This document shows positions 8,041-16,895 of a DNA stretch of 64,000 nucleotides, in pieces (positions within the stretch are counted from its first letter, which is position 1; every line of letters begins with the position of its first letter). The DNA comes from Oscillospiraceae bacterium (GTDB lineage Bacteria; Bacillota; Clostridia; UMGS1810). The notes under the pieces are model-generated. The model ran no database searches, had not been told where the DNA came from, and saw only the letters and a program-made list of their open reading frames with translations. Made by a program: the position numbers and the translations under genes. The stretch lies in contig SVJK01000001.1 of the NCBI GenBank assembly GCA_015069015.1, positions 21,846-85,845 of the forward strand. The letters run 5' to 3'.

Positions 8041-8874
8041 TTATTTATTTTTGTATTTATCCATTTGTTTATCGGTTATTATACATATAATCGCGATTAT
8101 CGCAATTATTGTAGTTGTTAAAAATACTATTCGTCCGTACTTTGTGTCCAAATAAAAATTTTCTTCATCAGTTTCTTCTTTTTCCTCATCAAATCTTACA
8201 GCCATTTTCGAACCGGTATAATCTACATCATACCCATATTCAACCTGCGAAACAAGTTTGTCAACTATCTGACGCTCTTTTGATGTAAGACGAGAAGGGC
8301 AAGATATGGAATAAGTCCACTCTATTCCGGCATAAATCGTATTATATTCATATACATATAATCCGGATTGCCTGTAGGAACTGACGATATACTGTGTGGC
8401 ACTTTCACCGTCCGTCTGATTCCATTTCACCTCAACATCTATGGTTCCGACATTATTACCCTCAAGATAGTCTTTATACTCCTGAAGTACCTTTTCCTGA
8501 TCTTCTTCGTTCTGTACAAGATTGTAGTCATACATATATTTGTCATACTTCTCTTTATCTTCGCCTTCAATATTGGCAAAAACATCTTTACACTTTATAT
8601 ATACATTCCTATCTTTGTCATCAGATGCATAAAAATATATGTCACCGGGTTTCATTACCTGTTCTACCCAATCTTCGTAAGTATGGTTAAATCTTTTGAG
8701 CATTTTCATAAATGCGCTGTCGCATTTTTCAAGAGTACATACCCCGAAATCAGAAGGAACTACAATGTTTCCCAACTCAAACTGCTTAATCTCATATTCT
8801 TGAGCCCCTACGACAGAAGAACAAAACATGAAAAACATTAACAACAGGATAGGCAAATTTCTGATTAATCGCAT
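8041..8874 (-). CDS. Secreted membrane-anchored protein, unknown
   Basis: A 277-residue protein. The ATG at 8874 follows GAGGTGAATCGG and gives a clean signal peptide (MRLIRNLPILLLMFFMFCSSVVGA); a longer frame upstream lacks a site and would bury the signal. The mature part is acidic and Tyr-rich, with one C-terminal membrane helix (IVFLTTTIIAIIAIICII) followed by a basic tail. That gives a type I topology with the domain outside. No enzyme motif seen. It lies 16 bases downstream of the next minus-strand gene and is probably co-transcribed with it. Confidence 0.65.
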   Translation of the reverse strand: MRLIRNLPILLLMFFMFCSSVVGAQEYEIKQFELGNIVVPSDFGVCTLEKCDSAFMKMLKRFNHTYEDWVEQVMKPGDIYFYASDDKDRNVYIKCKDVFANIEGEDKEKYDKYMYDYNLVQNEEDQEKVLQEYKDYLEGNNVGTIDVEVKWNQTDGESATQYIVSSYRQSGLYVYEYNTIYAGIEWTYSISCPSRLTSKERQIVDKLVSQVEYGYDVDYTGSKMAVRFDEEKEETDEENFYLDTKYGRIVFLTTTIIAIIAIICIITDKQMDKYKNK

Positions 8875-8890
8875 CCGATTCACCTCAAAT

Positions 8891-9535
8891 TTATTCCGCC
8901 TGATAAAAAACAGAAGTAATTCCATCTCCGCAATTGAGATAAGTTACGTTTTCCTCCTCGGACGAAATGATTATAAACAATCCATCCGCAATGTAACTAC
9001 CTATCTCGGTATTTGAACCATCAATTATGGAGTACACCTTTCCATCTGAACTAAATCCATATACTGTTCCGTCTGATGAAATCAGCTCTGCATCAAATTC
9101 CGTCCCCTTAGGCACCTGGCCAAGCAGAAGGTTTTCATCATAGAAAAATATATACTTTCTATCCACAAGTCCGCCTTCATAAGTTGCCTTGTCACCTTTG
9201 AAAGCTAACTTAGTTCCGACAAGATTCCATGTTCCGGTACTTTTTTCTCCATCCTTTTGCATTACATATTCGCCATTTGAATCAATATCTATATACTCTG
9301 CATTCGGATTTGAAGACAAAACAAATTTCCCGTCTATGTTGTTACTGTTTTCCAACTGAATATTAATCATTACAGATATAACAACTGCACACACAATAAC
9401 AAATATCAACGGAATAACAACTTGGTATACCCCAATGTGTTTTTTTGGTATTCTGATTTTTCCACCAAAAAAAGACTTAACATCGTTTGTCGGATTTACC
9501 GCTGTGTCACTTTGTAATTCGTTATGGGATTCCAT
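8891..9535 (-). CDS. Membrane-anchored beta-rich extracellular protein
   Basis: A 214-residue protein with a 38-residue basic cytoplasmic N-terminus, one membrane helix (about 40-60) and an outside domain of short beta strands. The domain has the pattern G-x-F/Y...G-E-Y...G-T-W, where a baseline is tested against glycine turns (GKFVLSSN, NGEYVMQKDG, STGTWNLVGTKLAF). The same pattern recurs in the genes at 9566 and 30103, so these appear to share one domain type. Function unknown; a lipocalin-like or immunity-like fold is possible but unproved. GGGGGAAAA precedes the ATG at 9535. Confidence 0.6.
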   Translation of the reverse strand: MESHNELQSDTAVNPTNDVKSFFGGKIRIPKKHIGVYQVVIPLIFVIVCAVVISVMINIQLENSNNIDGKFVLSSNPNAEYIDIDSNGEYVMQKDGEKSTGTWNLVGTKLAFKGDKATYEGGLVDRKYIFFYDENLLLGQVPKGTEFDAELISSDGTVYGFSSDGKVYSIIDGSNTEIGSYIADGLFIIISSEEENVTYLNCGDGITSVFYQAE

Positions 9536-9565
9536 AATTTTCCCCCTATAGATTTTTTGTGCAGA

Positions 9566-10363
9566 TTATTTCTGCCTGTCGTAAAACAAAGGTGCTATAC
9601 CGCTGTCTGTTTCTGAACCGTCCAAATTGTAATCAAACATTAAAAACTTAGTGGTGGCATTGTTGAGCGTTATATTGATGTATTTTCCGTCAGTGTCATA
9701 GTTTCCGGAAAATGCATACTTCAATCCTTTGTTCTCCGAATTTTCATTAGTATCAACAAACTGTGCTTCGGCTTTTCCATCCGATTTTATGTTGATGGTC
9801 ATGGTACCATTTGCCGATGCTGACACAAATGTAGAATCAAATCTTTCCGAAGACCGAACCTCTCCATAATACACAGAATTCCATGCAATAAGCGAATCAT
9901 TAAATATAACATACATATTTGGCTCACTGTCTGTCGGAAATCCTATTACCAACAGAGTGATATTGTCAAATTTTGCATCATCAGACTTATCAGACTGCCA
10001 CCAGCCCGACACACTCATTCCATCCATTGTTTCTGCTGTAACTGTTCCGTCAGGGAAAAGTTGCATAAAAGAATATGCTTTGGAAGGATCTCTCATATCG
10101 GCTTCACCGCCAAGAACATATGTTCCGGGAATATCCGTATTCAGTGTTTGTCTAATATGATCTGACTCCTTTTGTACCTTTTCCAACTGTTGTGTCATAT
10201 ACTCATCCATCATCTGTTTCTGTTTTTCTTCTTCTCTTGATTGCTTAAAATGTCCCAAGATATATACCGTTGCAATTAATATGATAACAACAACTGCTGA
10301 TAAAACTATTATGATTTCATTTCTCTTTCGAGATTTGCTCTTATTAGCCTTTCCTCCTGACAT
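9566..10363 (-). CDS. Membrane-anchored beta-rich extracellular protein
   Basis: A 265-residue protein with a short Lys/Arg-rich N-terminus, a membrane helix at about 16-38, a Glu/Gln/Lys coiled segment (about 43-70) and an outside beta-rich domain beginning GTYVLGGEADM. That domain includes FPDGTVTAETMDG and SGWWQSD, the same G-x-Y...G-x-W pattern as the protein at 8891. AAGGAGAAA lies before the ATG at 10363. First gene of the minus-strand run that ends at 6730. No catalytic motif recognised. Confidence 0.6.
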   Translation of the reverse strand: MSGGKANKSKSRKRNEIIIVLSAVVVIILIATVYILGHFKQSREEEKQKQMMDEYMTQQLEKVQKESDHIRQTLNTDIPGTYVLGGEADMRDPSKAYSFMQLFPDGTVTAETMDGMSVSGWWQSDKSDDAKFDNITLLVIGFPTDSEPNMYVIFNDSLIAWNSVYYGEVRSSERFDSTFVSASANGTMTINIKSDGKAEAQFVDTNENSENKGLKYAFSGNYDTDGKYINITLNNATTKFLMFDYNLDGSETDSGIAPLFYDRQK

Positions 10364-10440
10364 TTTATTTCTCCTTTATCTGACAACTTACTATACATTA
10401 TCATAATACTATTTATTTTACCATAATCTATTTTAACACA

Positions 10441-10490
10441 ACAATGACTTATTTGCAAGAGGAAAATACCATTTACAAACAAGTCATTGT
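10441..10490. other. Imperfect inverted repeat downstream of the MATE gene
   Basis: Arms ACAATGACTTATTTG (10441-10455) and CAAACAAGTCATTGT (10476-10490) pair over 15 positions with one mismatch. There is no T tract on either strand, so it may be a weak terminator or an RNA-stabilising hairpin for the minus-strand MATE gene ending at 10523. Confidence 0.45.
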
Positions 10491-10522
10491 GCTTTGCTTA
10501 AATGTGACAATATTATGCCGAT

Positions 10523-11902
10523 TTATATATTCAATTGAGTTCTCCCAAATACAACCTTTTTATATGTTACAATAAAAATAAGCCAAAGGGCTATTATAGT
10601 AACAAGCCAGGACAGAGGATATACAGCGTATACAACACTAAGAGTCGGGTACAGTTTAAATATGGTCATAATCCATACCACCCTTAAAACACAAACTCCG
10701 AACACAGAAACAATCATAGAGCTGAATGATTTTCCCATTCCTTTCAGACATCCGCTGGAAACAGTCATTACCGTAGCAAGGAAATGGCAGGAGAAAACCC
10801 ACATAAGTCTTTCACACCCAATTTTTACTGCCTCCGGACTGTCGGTGATAAAGAATCCCACAAGAGTATGCCTTGAAGGAATGATTATCAAAGACAGTAT
10901 GACTGTCATTATAGCGCCGAGAAGATTTGCCTGATAAAACACAGTTTTAAGTCTTTCATATTTTTTTGCACCTGTATTCTGACCTGCAAAAGTCATTCCG
11001 GCACTTGAAAATCCCTCTGCCACAAAACCCCCATACATTTCCATTGTAAGTGCCGCACCGTTTCCTGCAACGGCTGCACTTCCAAAAAAGTTTATGGATG
11101 ACTGCATAACAACATTTGAAAGACTGAACATTGCACTCTGAATTCCCGCAGGAATCCCAAGAACCATTATCCTTTTGAATCTGTTAAAGTCGATACGGAT
11201 GTCTCCCGGTGAAATTTTGCAACAGTTATCACTTTTTATGAGAGTGTAGAGAACAAGTGAAGATGCAATAACGTTGGACATTACTGTTGCGATTGCAACT
11301 CCGTCAGTATCCATACCAAAACCTATTACAAAAACAAGATTCAAAATAACATTTGCAATTCCGCCGATTGCAAGATAAATAAGCGGGCGCTTAGTGTCCC
11401 CCATGGTTCTTAGTATCCCGCTTCCGAAATTATAAAGTAAAACAAAAGGTGCTCCGCAAAAATATATCTTCATATACTTTGCAGCATATTCAATGTTCTC
11501 CTTTGGAGTTCCCATAAGTTCAAGGATCGGTTTTGAAACAATAAAGCCCACTACACCAACTACTACTCCGCTGTATATTGCGGTGGCTATGGCAGTATGA
11601 GCCAATTCATTTGCTTCTTTTTCGTCACGGGCTCCAAGAGCTTGTGAAATTGCAACAGAAGCACCTACAGAAAGACCTATAAAAAGGCATATTATAAGGT
11701 TTGTAAGTGACGCGGTTGCCGTTACTCCGCCAAGAGCATCAGCACCTGCATATCTTCCCACAACCACATTGTCCGCAGTGTTAAATGCCTGTTGCAAAAT
11801 TCCGGAAAGAATTACCGGGATTGTGAAAAGTATCATTTTTTTCAGCATAGGTCCTTTTGTCACGTCAAGAATTTCGCTGTCTCTGTTTTTCCCAAAAAAC
11901 AT
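10523..11902 (-). CDS. MATE-family multidrug/cation efflux transporter
   Basis: A 459-residue integral membrane protein with about 12 hydrophobic segments. It opens with the MATE signature region FTIPVILSGILQQAFNTADN and later has the second-half repeat beginning IMVLGIPAGIQSAMFSLSN. MATE proteins use a sodium or proton gradient to export cationic drugs or metabolites. Full family length, no breaks. It stands alone on the minus strand, divergent from the CAP-domain gene. The substrate cannot be inferred. Confidence 0.9.
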   Translation of the reverse strand: MFFGKNRDSEILDVTKGPMLKKMILFTIPVILSGILQQAFNTADNVVVGRYAGADALGGVTATASLTNLIICLFIGLSVGASVAISQALGARDEKEANELAHTAIATAIYSGVVVGVVGFIVSKPILELMGTPKENIEYAAKYMKIYFCGAPFVLLYNFGSGILRTMGDTKRPLIYLAIGGIANVILNLVFVIGFGMDTDGVAIATVMSNVIASSLVLYTLIKSDNCCKISPGDIRIDFNRFKRIMVLGIPAGIQSAMFSLSNVVMQSSINFFGSAAVAGNGAALTMEMYGGFVAEGFSSAGMTFAGQNTGAKKYERLKTVFYQANLLGAIMTVILSLIIIPSRHTLVGFFITDSPEAVKIGCERLMWVFSCHFLATVMTVSSGCLKGMGKSFSSMIVSVFGVCVLRVVWIMTIFKLYPTLSVVYAVYPLSWLVTIIALWLIFIVTYKKVVFGRTQLNI

Positions 11903-11985
11903 TCTATCGCCTCACAAACTGTAATACAGTTAAATTATATCATTCACGCTATAAAAAGTCTATAATATATTTAACAAATTTTATG

Positions 11986-12014
11986 TGGACAAAGGAATTT
12001 TATTGTGGTATAAT
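11986..12014 (+). promoter_or_regulatory. Sigma-A promoter of the CAP-domain gene
   Basis: TGGACA (11986-11991), a 17-base spacer and TATAAT (12009-12014), with extended -10 TG at 12006-12007. A GGAGATGGGG ribosome site follows before the ATG at 12055. Confidence 0.7.
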
Positions 12015-12054
12015 ATAATAAAATTACGGTATTCCACAAAAAGGAGATGGGGAT

Positions 12055-12993
12055 ATGAAAAAATTTATATGTTTAATTCTGATGTTAATTCTTGCCCTCG
12101 GGCAATCATCTGTGCTTGCTTCAAATGACATCACCCTGAGACTTGACGGAAATGTGATTGAATGTCCGGTTCCTCCAATGATTGTTAACGACCGTACCAT
12201 GGTGCCTTTCAGAGTAATTTTTGAGGCACTCGGTGTTGACGTTGAGTGGAGTGATGCTCTGAAAAAAGTGTACGCAATCAGTGAAGACAAAACCATCATT
12301 CTTACAATCGGTTCCGACAAAATGCTTATAAATACCGACATCCTCACTTTGGATGCTCCTCCATTTATTTCTGACGGACGCACACTTGTTCCTGCAAGAG
12401 CAATTTGCGAGGCACTTGACTGTGTAGTGGGATGGGACGGTGAAAACCGTGAAGTTGTTATAAGAACAAAAGATTACGTTCCACCCGTTGAGCCTGAAAC
12501 ACCTGAAAATCCCGATGTGCCTGAAACACCGGATATTCCCGATATTCCGGAAAATCCCGGATACACACCCGTTATTGATGATAATCCCGCATATATAAAC
12601 AAAAACAATACCAAACTTCCACAGGAAGTTATTGATTTGATAAACAAAGAGAGACTGGCAAACGACCTTGCACCTCTCACCCTTGATGCCAATGTTGCAA
12701 AAGTTGCGTATGAACATTCAAAAGATATGGCAACATATGACTACATTGATCACACATCACCCTCCGGTCTTTCTCTCTTTGACAGACTTGACCTTGAGGG
12801 AATCTATTATATCACCGCAGCAGAAAATATCGGATCAGGTTTTATCACTGCAGAGGATGTTGTAAAAAGCTGGATGAACTCAGAATCCCACAGAGATAAC
12901 ATTCTCAACTTTGAATTCACTCACATCGGTGTTGGTTACTACTTTGGCGGTGTCAACGGAACATACTGGACACTTGTGCTTGTATCAAGATAA
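12055..12993 (+). CDS. Secreted stalk-domain/CAP-superfamily protein
   Basis: A 312-residue exported protein. Residues 1-22 form a signal peptide. Residues about 25-140 are the copper-amine-oxidase-N-like stalk domain (PPMIVNDRTMVPFRVIFEALG and SDGRTLVPARAICEALD), a module common in Clostridia cell-surface proteins. A Pro/Glu-rich linker (about 142-180) leads to a CAP/SCP domain with INKERLANDLAPL, HSKDMATYDYIDHTSP, ENIG and SESHRDNILN motifs. CAP domains in bacteria are often sporulation- or envelope-associated, e.g. YkwD. Closest description: YkwD-like CAP protein. A strong terminator follows. Confidence 0.9.
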   Translation: MKKFICLILMLILALGQSSVLASNDITLRLDGNVIECPVPPMIVNDRTMVPFRVIFEALGVDVEWSDALKKVYAISEDKTIILTIGSDKMLINTDILTLDAPPFISDGRTLVPARAICEALDCVVGWDGENREVVIRTKDYVPPVEPETPENPDVPETPDIPDIPENPGYTPVIDDNPAYINKNNTKLPQEVIDLINKERLANDLAPLTLDANVAKVAYEHSKDMATYDYIDHTSPSGLSLFDRLDLEGIYYITAAENIGSGFITAEDVVKSWMNSESHRDNILNFEFTHIGVGYYFGGVNGTYWTLVLVSR

Positions 12994-13065
12994 TATTAAC
13001 AGATACATTAAATCAATGAGAATGTAGAATAAAGTACAGATTGCATATAGTTTTGATTATATCAG

Positions 13066-13106
13066 AACGGGGTGAAAAAAATCCACTTGATTTTTTTCAC
13101 CCCGTT
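13066..13106. terminator. Strong terminator after the CAP gene
   Basis: A perfect 17-bp inverted repeat (AACGGGGTGAAAAAAAT with its complement) and a 7-base loop. It lies about 70 bases after the CAP-domain gene stop and before the convergent yabR gene, and can act in both directions. Confidence 0.75.
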
Positions 13107-13126
13107 TTCTTGCGAAAACAAAAATA

Positions 13127-13158
13127 AGAGAATGCTAAATTATGATTTAACATTCTCT
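13127..13158 (-). terminator. Terminator after yabR
   Basis: Stem AGAGAATGCTAAAT / ATTTAACATTCTCT with one mismatch and TATG loop. Read on the minus strand it ends in TTATTTTTG, just after the yabR stop. On the plus strand it also has a following T6 run, so it may be bidirectional. Confidence 0.7.
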
Positions 13159-13163
13159 GTTTT

Positions 13164-13646
13164 TTAATAAGAACCGTTTCTTCCTCTGCCGCTTCCTCTT
13201 TTTGATTCCATATTACGTTTGATGTCGTGCATCTTTTCATCGCTTGCCTGTTTGAACTTGTTGAGTTTGTCTTCAAAGGACATTTCAGAATCTGAATTTG
13301 AAAACCAACTGAACTCCTCCGGTTGTGAATGAAAGTCAGTTTCTGGAAGTCTCGGTGTGCGATTTTTCTTTTCAAACTTTGGTTTCGCAGGGCTTTCACC
13401 TTCGCCTCTTTCCTGCATCACCTGTTTTATTGAAAGACCTATTTTACCTTTTTTATCTGCAGGGAGAACTTTCACGTCAACTGTGTCTCCGACTTTAACA
13501 TGATCATTTATATCCTTTACATAAGAAGTGGAAATTTCAGAAATATGTACAAGTCCGGTCACGCCGTCACCCAAATCAACAAACGCACCAAAATTGGTTA
13601 TTCCGGTTATTTTCCCTGTGAGTATCTTTCCTTCCTCTACCTGCAT
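13164..13646 (-). CDS. yabR: S1-domain RNA-binding protein, YabR-like
   Basis: A 160-residue protein whose first 75 residues are a canonical S1/OB-fold RNA-binding domain (GKITGITNFGAFVDLGDG, GLVHISEIS, VGDTVDVKVL). The second half is charged and ends in a Gly/Arg/Ser-rich tail (KRGSGRGRNGS), likely to add RNA affinity. The gene follows divIC as in the Bacillus subtilis yabM-yabR region. S1 proteins of this type are associated with ribosomes or general stress protein 13. Last gene of the block, followed by terminators. Confidence 0.85.
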   Translation of the reverse strand: MQVEEGKILTGKITGITNFGAFVDLGDGVTGLVHISEISTSYVKDINDHVKVGDTVDVKVLPADKKGKIGLSIKQVMQERGEGESPAKPKFEKKNRTPRLPETDFHSQPEEFSWFSNSDSEMSFEDKLNKFKQASDEKMHDIKRNMESKRGSGRGRNGSY

Positions 13647-13667
13647 TGTAGAATACAGCCCCCTCGT

Positions 13668-13958
13668 TTATTTGTCATTTGAATTAATATATACTTTGTC
13701 TCCGGGTTCAACAAGTCCCAGAGTTTTTTTTGCGATTTTTTTATAATTTTCGTCAGTATGCATATTGACTTTTTCTTCCTGAAGTCTTTTGCTTTCTTTG
13801 GTTGCCTCCTTGATTTCGCTGTTGACCACCGATATTTGAGAATTATATTCACCTATTTGTCTGAATACACCAAAAAAAGCGGAGAAAACAAAATAAATTA
13901 CTCCTGCAATTAAAAGACTCTTGCCAATATTAAATTTTTTTCTATTGGTTTTTTTCAT
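13668..13958 (-). CDS. divIC: Septum formation initiator DivIC/FtsB-like
   Basis: A 96-residue bitopic protein: basic N-terminus (about 1-12), one membrane helix (about 13-30), a coiled coil (about 35-65) and a C-terminal region with ARKTLGLVEPGDKV-like sequence (IAKKTLGLVEPGDKVY), the DivIC/FtsB signature. These proteins stabilise FtsL and the FtsQ/DivIB complex at the division site. Its place between yabQ and yabR matches the Bacillus arrangement exactly, which supports divIC rather than ftsL. Confidence 0.85.
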   Translation of the reverse strand: MKKTNRKKFNIGKSLLIAGVIYFVFSAFFGVFRQIGEYNSQISVVNSEIKEATKESKRLQEEKVNMHTDENYKKIAKKTLGLVEPGDKVYINSNDK

Positions 13959-14076
13959 CTTCTTTTCCCTCTAAATGCATTCCTTTAAAAAAAACACTAC
14001 ACACTCTAACATTATATACTATTTTTTTCAACTTGTAAAGAATTTTTTTTAATTTTTCTTAATTAATATTTAACAG

Positions 14077-14529
14077 TCATTTATTCGACTGTTTTCTTAA
14101 AAAACAACAAAGGGCTTTCTTAGTTTTATTTTTTATACGTCCGAATATAGTTTTAAATTTTCCGACAATCTTCAGACATTTATTTTTCAAGACAAGATAC
14201 ATCTTTTCTACGTATTTCATAATACGAATTAAACATTTTAAAATTCCTGCGCTTACGGTACAATAGTACAACATCGCGCCAAGCACTGCTCCGGCAAACT
14301 CATACCATCTGACGCTGCCGTCATTTTCGTTGTTTACAACATACGAAAACATAATGAATATAATGCCTACCGTGAATATATCCTGAATTGCGACACCTCT
14401 TTTTTTGAGTTTGAAGCATCTTCTGCTGGCTCTGAAAAAATCTAAAACCACTCCTGACACAATACCGCTAAAAAGAGACAGAGCAAAAACACGAATATCA
14501 TGAACTGAGTCAATTGTCATTGTAAACAT
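14077..14529 (-). CDS. yabQ: Spore cortex biosynthesis protein YabQ
   Basis: A 150-residue membrane protein with several hydrophobic segments in the first two thirds (about 11-30, 48-65, 77-98) and a Lys/Arg-rich C-terminal tail. The pattern FFRASRRCFKLKKR after the first helix is typical of YabQ. In B. subtilis YabQ is a mother-cell protein needed for cortex formation. It lies three bases downstream of yabP on the same strand. Assignment rests on size, topology and synteny with yabO-yabP-yabQ-divIC. Confidence 0.8.
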   Translation of the reverse strand: MFTMTIDSVHDIRVFALSLFSGIVSGVVLDFFRASRRCFKLKKRGVAIQDIFTVGIIFIMFSYVVNNENDGSVRWYEFAGAVLGAMLYYCTVSAGILKCLIRIMKYVEKMYLVLKNKCLKIVGKFKTIFGRIKNKTKKALCCFLRKQSNK

Positions 14530-14532
14530 ATG

Positions 14533-14826
14533 TTACTTAAATATCCTTGCAAGAAATGAGCCGCCGCTTTTCTTTGGTTCGGCATACTCAAGAAGTACAA
14601 TTCTCCCATTAACCGTAATTTCTCCGGAATCAAGATTTAGTTTTGAAAGATTCATTCCCTCTCCTTTTATGCTGAGAATTCCCTTGGATGTGTGAAGAAT
14701 AACCTCAGACTCGTTGTAACTTTCTGCATTCTCAACCCCTGATATGCTTATCTTTGAACGGTTTTCCATAATGATATTGTGGGGAAGGTCTGCCTTGACA
14801 TTTCTTACCATCTTTTTTTCGTCCAT
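14533..14826 (-). CDS. yabP: Sporulation protein YabP
   Basis: A 97-residue protein of the YabP/YqfC family: HNIIMENRSKISISGVENAESYNESEVILHT and G-E-I-T-V-N-G beta strands, split across a compact beta-rich fold. YabP acts in mother-cell sporulation functions. The preceding minus-strand gene is the S4-domain yabO, and yabQ follows within three bases. GGAGGAG lies before the ATG at 14826. Slightly short, but complete for the family. Confidence 0.85.
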   Translation of the reverse strand: MDEKKMVRNVKADLPHNIIMENRSKISISGVENAESYNESEVILHTSKGILSIKGEGMNLSKLNLDSGEITVNGRIVLLEYAEPKKSGGSFLARIFK

Positions 14827-14912
14827 ATTATCTCCTCCATATATTAAGAATAGTAAAATATATGAATAATATGGACAATTTATACATTAGCCTGACAGGA
14901 GTTATTCGAAAT

Positions 14913-15152
14913 TTAAAGAGGTTTATACATTTCCTTTGCCTCGTCTTTAAGTACATGTTCCGCAACGGAAAGAATCTCGGCTCTTAAAACCCTTTCACCG
15001 AAAGTCACTTCAATTATGTCGCCGATCTTTACATTCTGTCCTGCTTTTGCAACTTTGCCGTTAACCGTAACTTTCCCTTGATCGCATGCTTCCTGGGCAA
15101 CTGTTCGCCTTTTTATTATTCTTGATACTTTAAGATATTTGTCTATTCTCAT
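14913..15152 (-). CDS. rqcP: S4-domain RNA-binding protein RqcP/YabO
   Basis: A 79-residue protein that is almost entirely an S4 domain (MRIDKYLKVSRIIKRRTVAQ, GKVTVNGKVAKAGQNVKIGD). The Bacillus homologue YabO/RqcP binds the 50S subunit and helps RqcH add alanine tails to stalled nascent chains. The N-terminal RIDKYL and the KxSRxIKRRT stretch fit RqcP better than the longer HslR or YlmH proteins. It lies 14 bases after the flippase gene stop, in the expected yab order. Confidence 0.9.
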   Translation of the reverse strand: MRIDKYLKVSRIIKRRTVAQEACDQGKVTVNGKVAKAGQNVKIGDIIEVTFGERVLRAEILSVAEHVLKDEAKEMYKPL

Positions 15153-15166
15153 AATTCTCTCCGTGT

Positions 15167-16774
15167 TTATCTTATAATTTTTATTTTCTTACATATTTTC
15201 ATCATTTTTTCTGCTTTTGGTAAAAGTTCAATATCTTCCTCATTTATCCCCTTTAAAACAACAATGGTCAAAAGATAAGAAATTCCTCCGACAGCTATTG
15301 GAAGTGCGCAGGATAAAACTCTGCCCATGCCTGATGTAAAAGGTTGCAAGACAAGTATTACCACACACATAACAAGCGATGAAATCAATGGTTTTACCAC
15401 AAGTTCCCCAATGGGAAATTTGATTTTCATATGACGTTTCATATCTATTATATTGAGTGCAAGTATTACGATGTAACAAACTGTAGTTCCAATCGGTGCA
15501 CCTTTAATATTCACCTCGGGATGTGCTACAAGAAAATAATTGATTACCACCTTAAGCACACCACCTATGAGCATATTTTTAACAGGAACAACCGTATTTC
15601 CCGTTGCCTGAAGTATGGCATTTGTCACAAGAACCAATGATACAAAAACTATGCCCAGAGAAAGAATTTCCAGAGTCTGTGCAGCATGGGTTTTACCATA
15701 TACAAGATTCAGAATTGGTTCTGCCAGAAGACTCATTCCCAAAGCACAGGGAAGAGAAAACAGAACCGTTATTTTCATACTTTTACAGGTTGTGTGAGAT
15801 GCTCCCTGAGAGTTCCCGGATGCAAAAGCTGACGCAATGGCAGGAACGATGCTGATTGTTATGGCATTTATCAAAGTGGGAGGAAGATTAAAAAGAGGAA
15901 AAGCAAACCCTGAATATGACCCCCAGAGTTTGTTTGCTTCCATTTCAGAAAATCCTCCTGCCTGAAGTCTTCTCATTATCATCGCCATATCAATGAGGCT
16001 TGTGAGAGAAAACACCGATGCCCCTATGGTTATGGGGACAGCTATTTTTATAAGTTTTTTCAACAGTGCTCCGTCAGATTCCGAAACACCAATCTCATTG
16101 CAATCAAAATTTTGCTTCTTTTTGTTCCTCAAATATATAAAAACAAGGACACCGCATCCTATTGCCGCACCAAATGACACACCAAAAACCGCACCTGCCG
16201 AGGAAATCTCTATTCCGAAACCAAACCATTCCTTAATGGCAAAAGCAGCCAAAAAGCCTACAAGAAGTTTGCCGATTGATTCTGCCACCTCTGAAACAGC
16301 CGTCGGAACCATATTCTGATGTCCCTGAAAATAGCCCCTGTATGCACTCATAAATGAAACAAAAAGCATTGCCGGTGCAATTGCTTTTATGCCCGGAGCC
16401 GCCTGTGAATTTTTCAAAAGCACTTTTGCAAAAAAATCCGCTCCGAAATAAAGCGTCAGAAATCCGAATATGCCAATCACGGACAAAAGTTTAAAACTTA
16501 CAGAGAAGATTCTTTTTACCTCATAAATTCTCCCCTTTGCCCTGCTTTCTGAAACCATTTTGGAAATTGCCACGGGAATTCCTGCGGTTGCAATTATAAA
16601 CATCCATGTGTACATCTGATATGATGTGGAAAAATATCCCATTCCCTCTTCACCGAGAACATATGTAAGCGGGATTTTGAAAACTGCTCCTATCACTTTA
16701 ACAAGAGCATTGGCTATTAAAAGAATTATGGCACCGTGCATAAAACTTGCGTTGTTTTCCTGTTCATGAGCCAA
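15167..16774 (-). CDS. YabM-like polysaccharide/lipid flippase (MOP superfamily)
   Basis: A 535-residue protein with about 14 hydrophobic segments and the MVF/MurJ-PST features FKIPLTYVLGEEGMGYFSTSYQMYTW and AYRGYFQGHQNMVPTA. Such proteins flip lipid-linked precursors across the membrane. In B. subtilis the gene at this place is yabM, which can be annotated as MurJ- or SpoVB-like; Amj/YtgP relatives are also possible. It is complete. In Bacillus yabN (MazG) sits between yabM and yabO, but here yabO follows directly. Confidence 0.85.
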   Translation of the reverse strand: MAHEQENNASFMHGAIILLIANALVKVIGAVFKIPLTYVLGEEGMGYFSTSYQMYTWMFIIATAGIPVAISKMVSESRAKGRIYEVKRIFSVSFKLLSVIGIFGFLTLYFGADFFAKVLLKNSQAAPGIKAIAPAMLFVSFMSAYRGYFQGHQNMVPTAVSEVAESIGKLLVGFLAAFAIKEWFGFGIEISSAGAVFGVSFGAAIGCGVLVFIYLRNKKKQNFDCNEIGVSESDGALLKKLIKIAVPITIGASVFSLTSLIDMAMIMRRLQAGGFSEMEANKLWGSYSGFAFPLFNLPPTLINAITISIVPAIASAFASGNSQGASHTTCKSMKITVLFSLPCALGMSLLAEPILNLVYGKTHAAQTLEILSLGIVFVSLVLVTNAILQATGNTVVPVKNMLIGGVLKVVINYFLVAHPEVNIKGAPIGTTVCYIVILALNIIDMKRHMKIKFPIGELVVKPLISSLVMCVVILVLQPFTSGMGRVLSCALPIAVGGISYLLTIVVLKGINEEDIELLPKAEKMMKICKKIKIIR

Positions 16775-16895
16775 TGATATTCACACCTTTCGTCTGTGAT
16801 AATTAATTGTTATAAAGTTATATTCTATATATTATAACATATTATTTTAAAAAAAGAAATATATTTTATACTATTTTTTGAAATAAGGGGGCAAA

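Noticed and set aside
7498-8121. A 207-residue plus-strand frame opposite the zinc-ribbon LRR gene
   Set aside because: Phe/Cys-rich antisense of a Lys/Glu-rich gene; no ribosome site; the minus-strand gene has clear domains.
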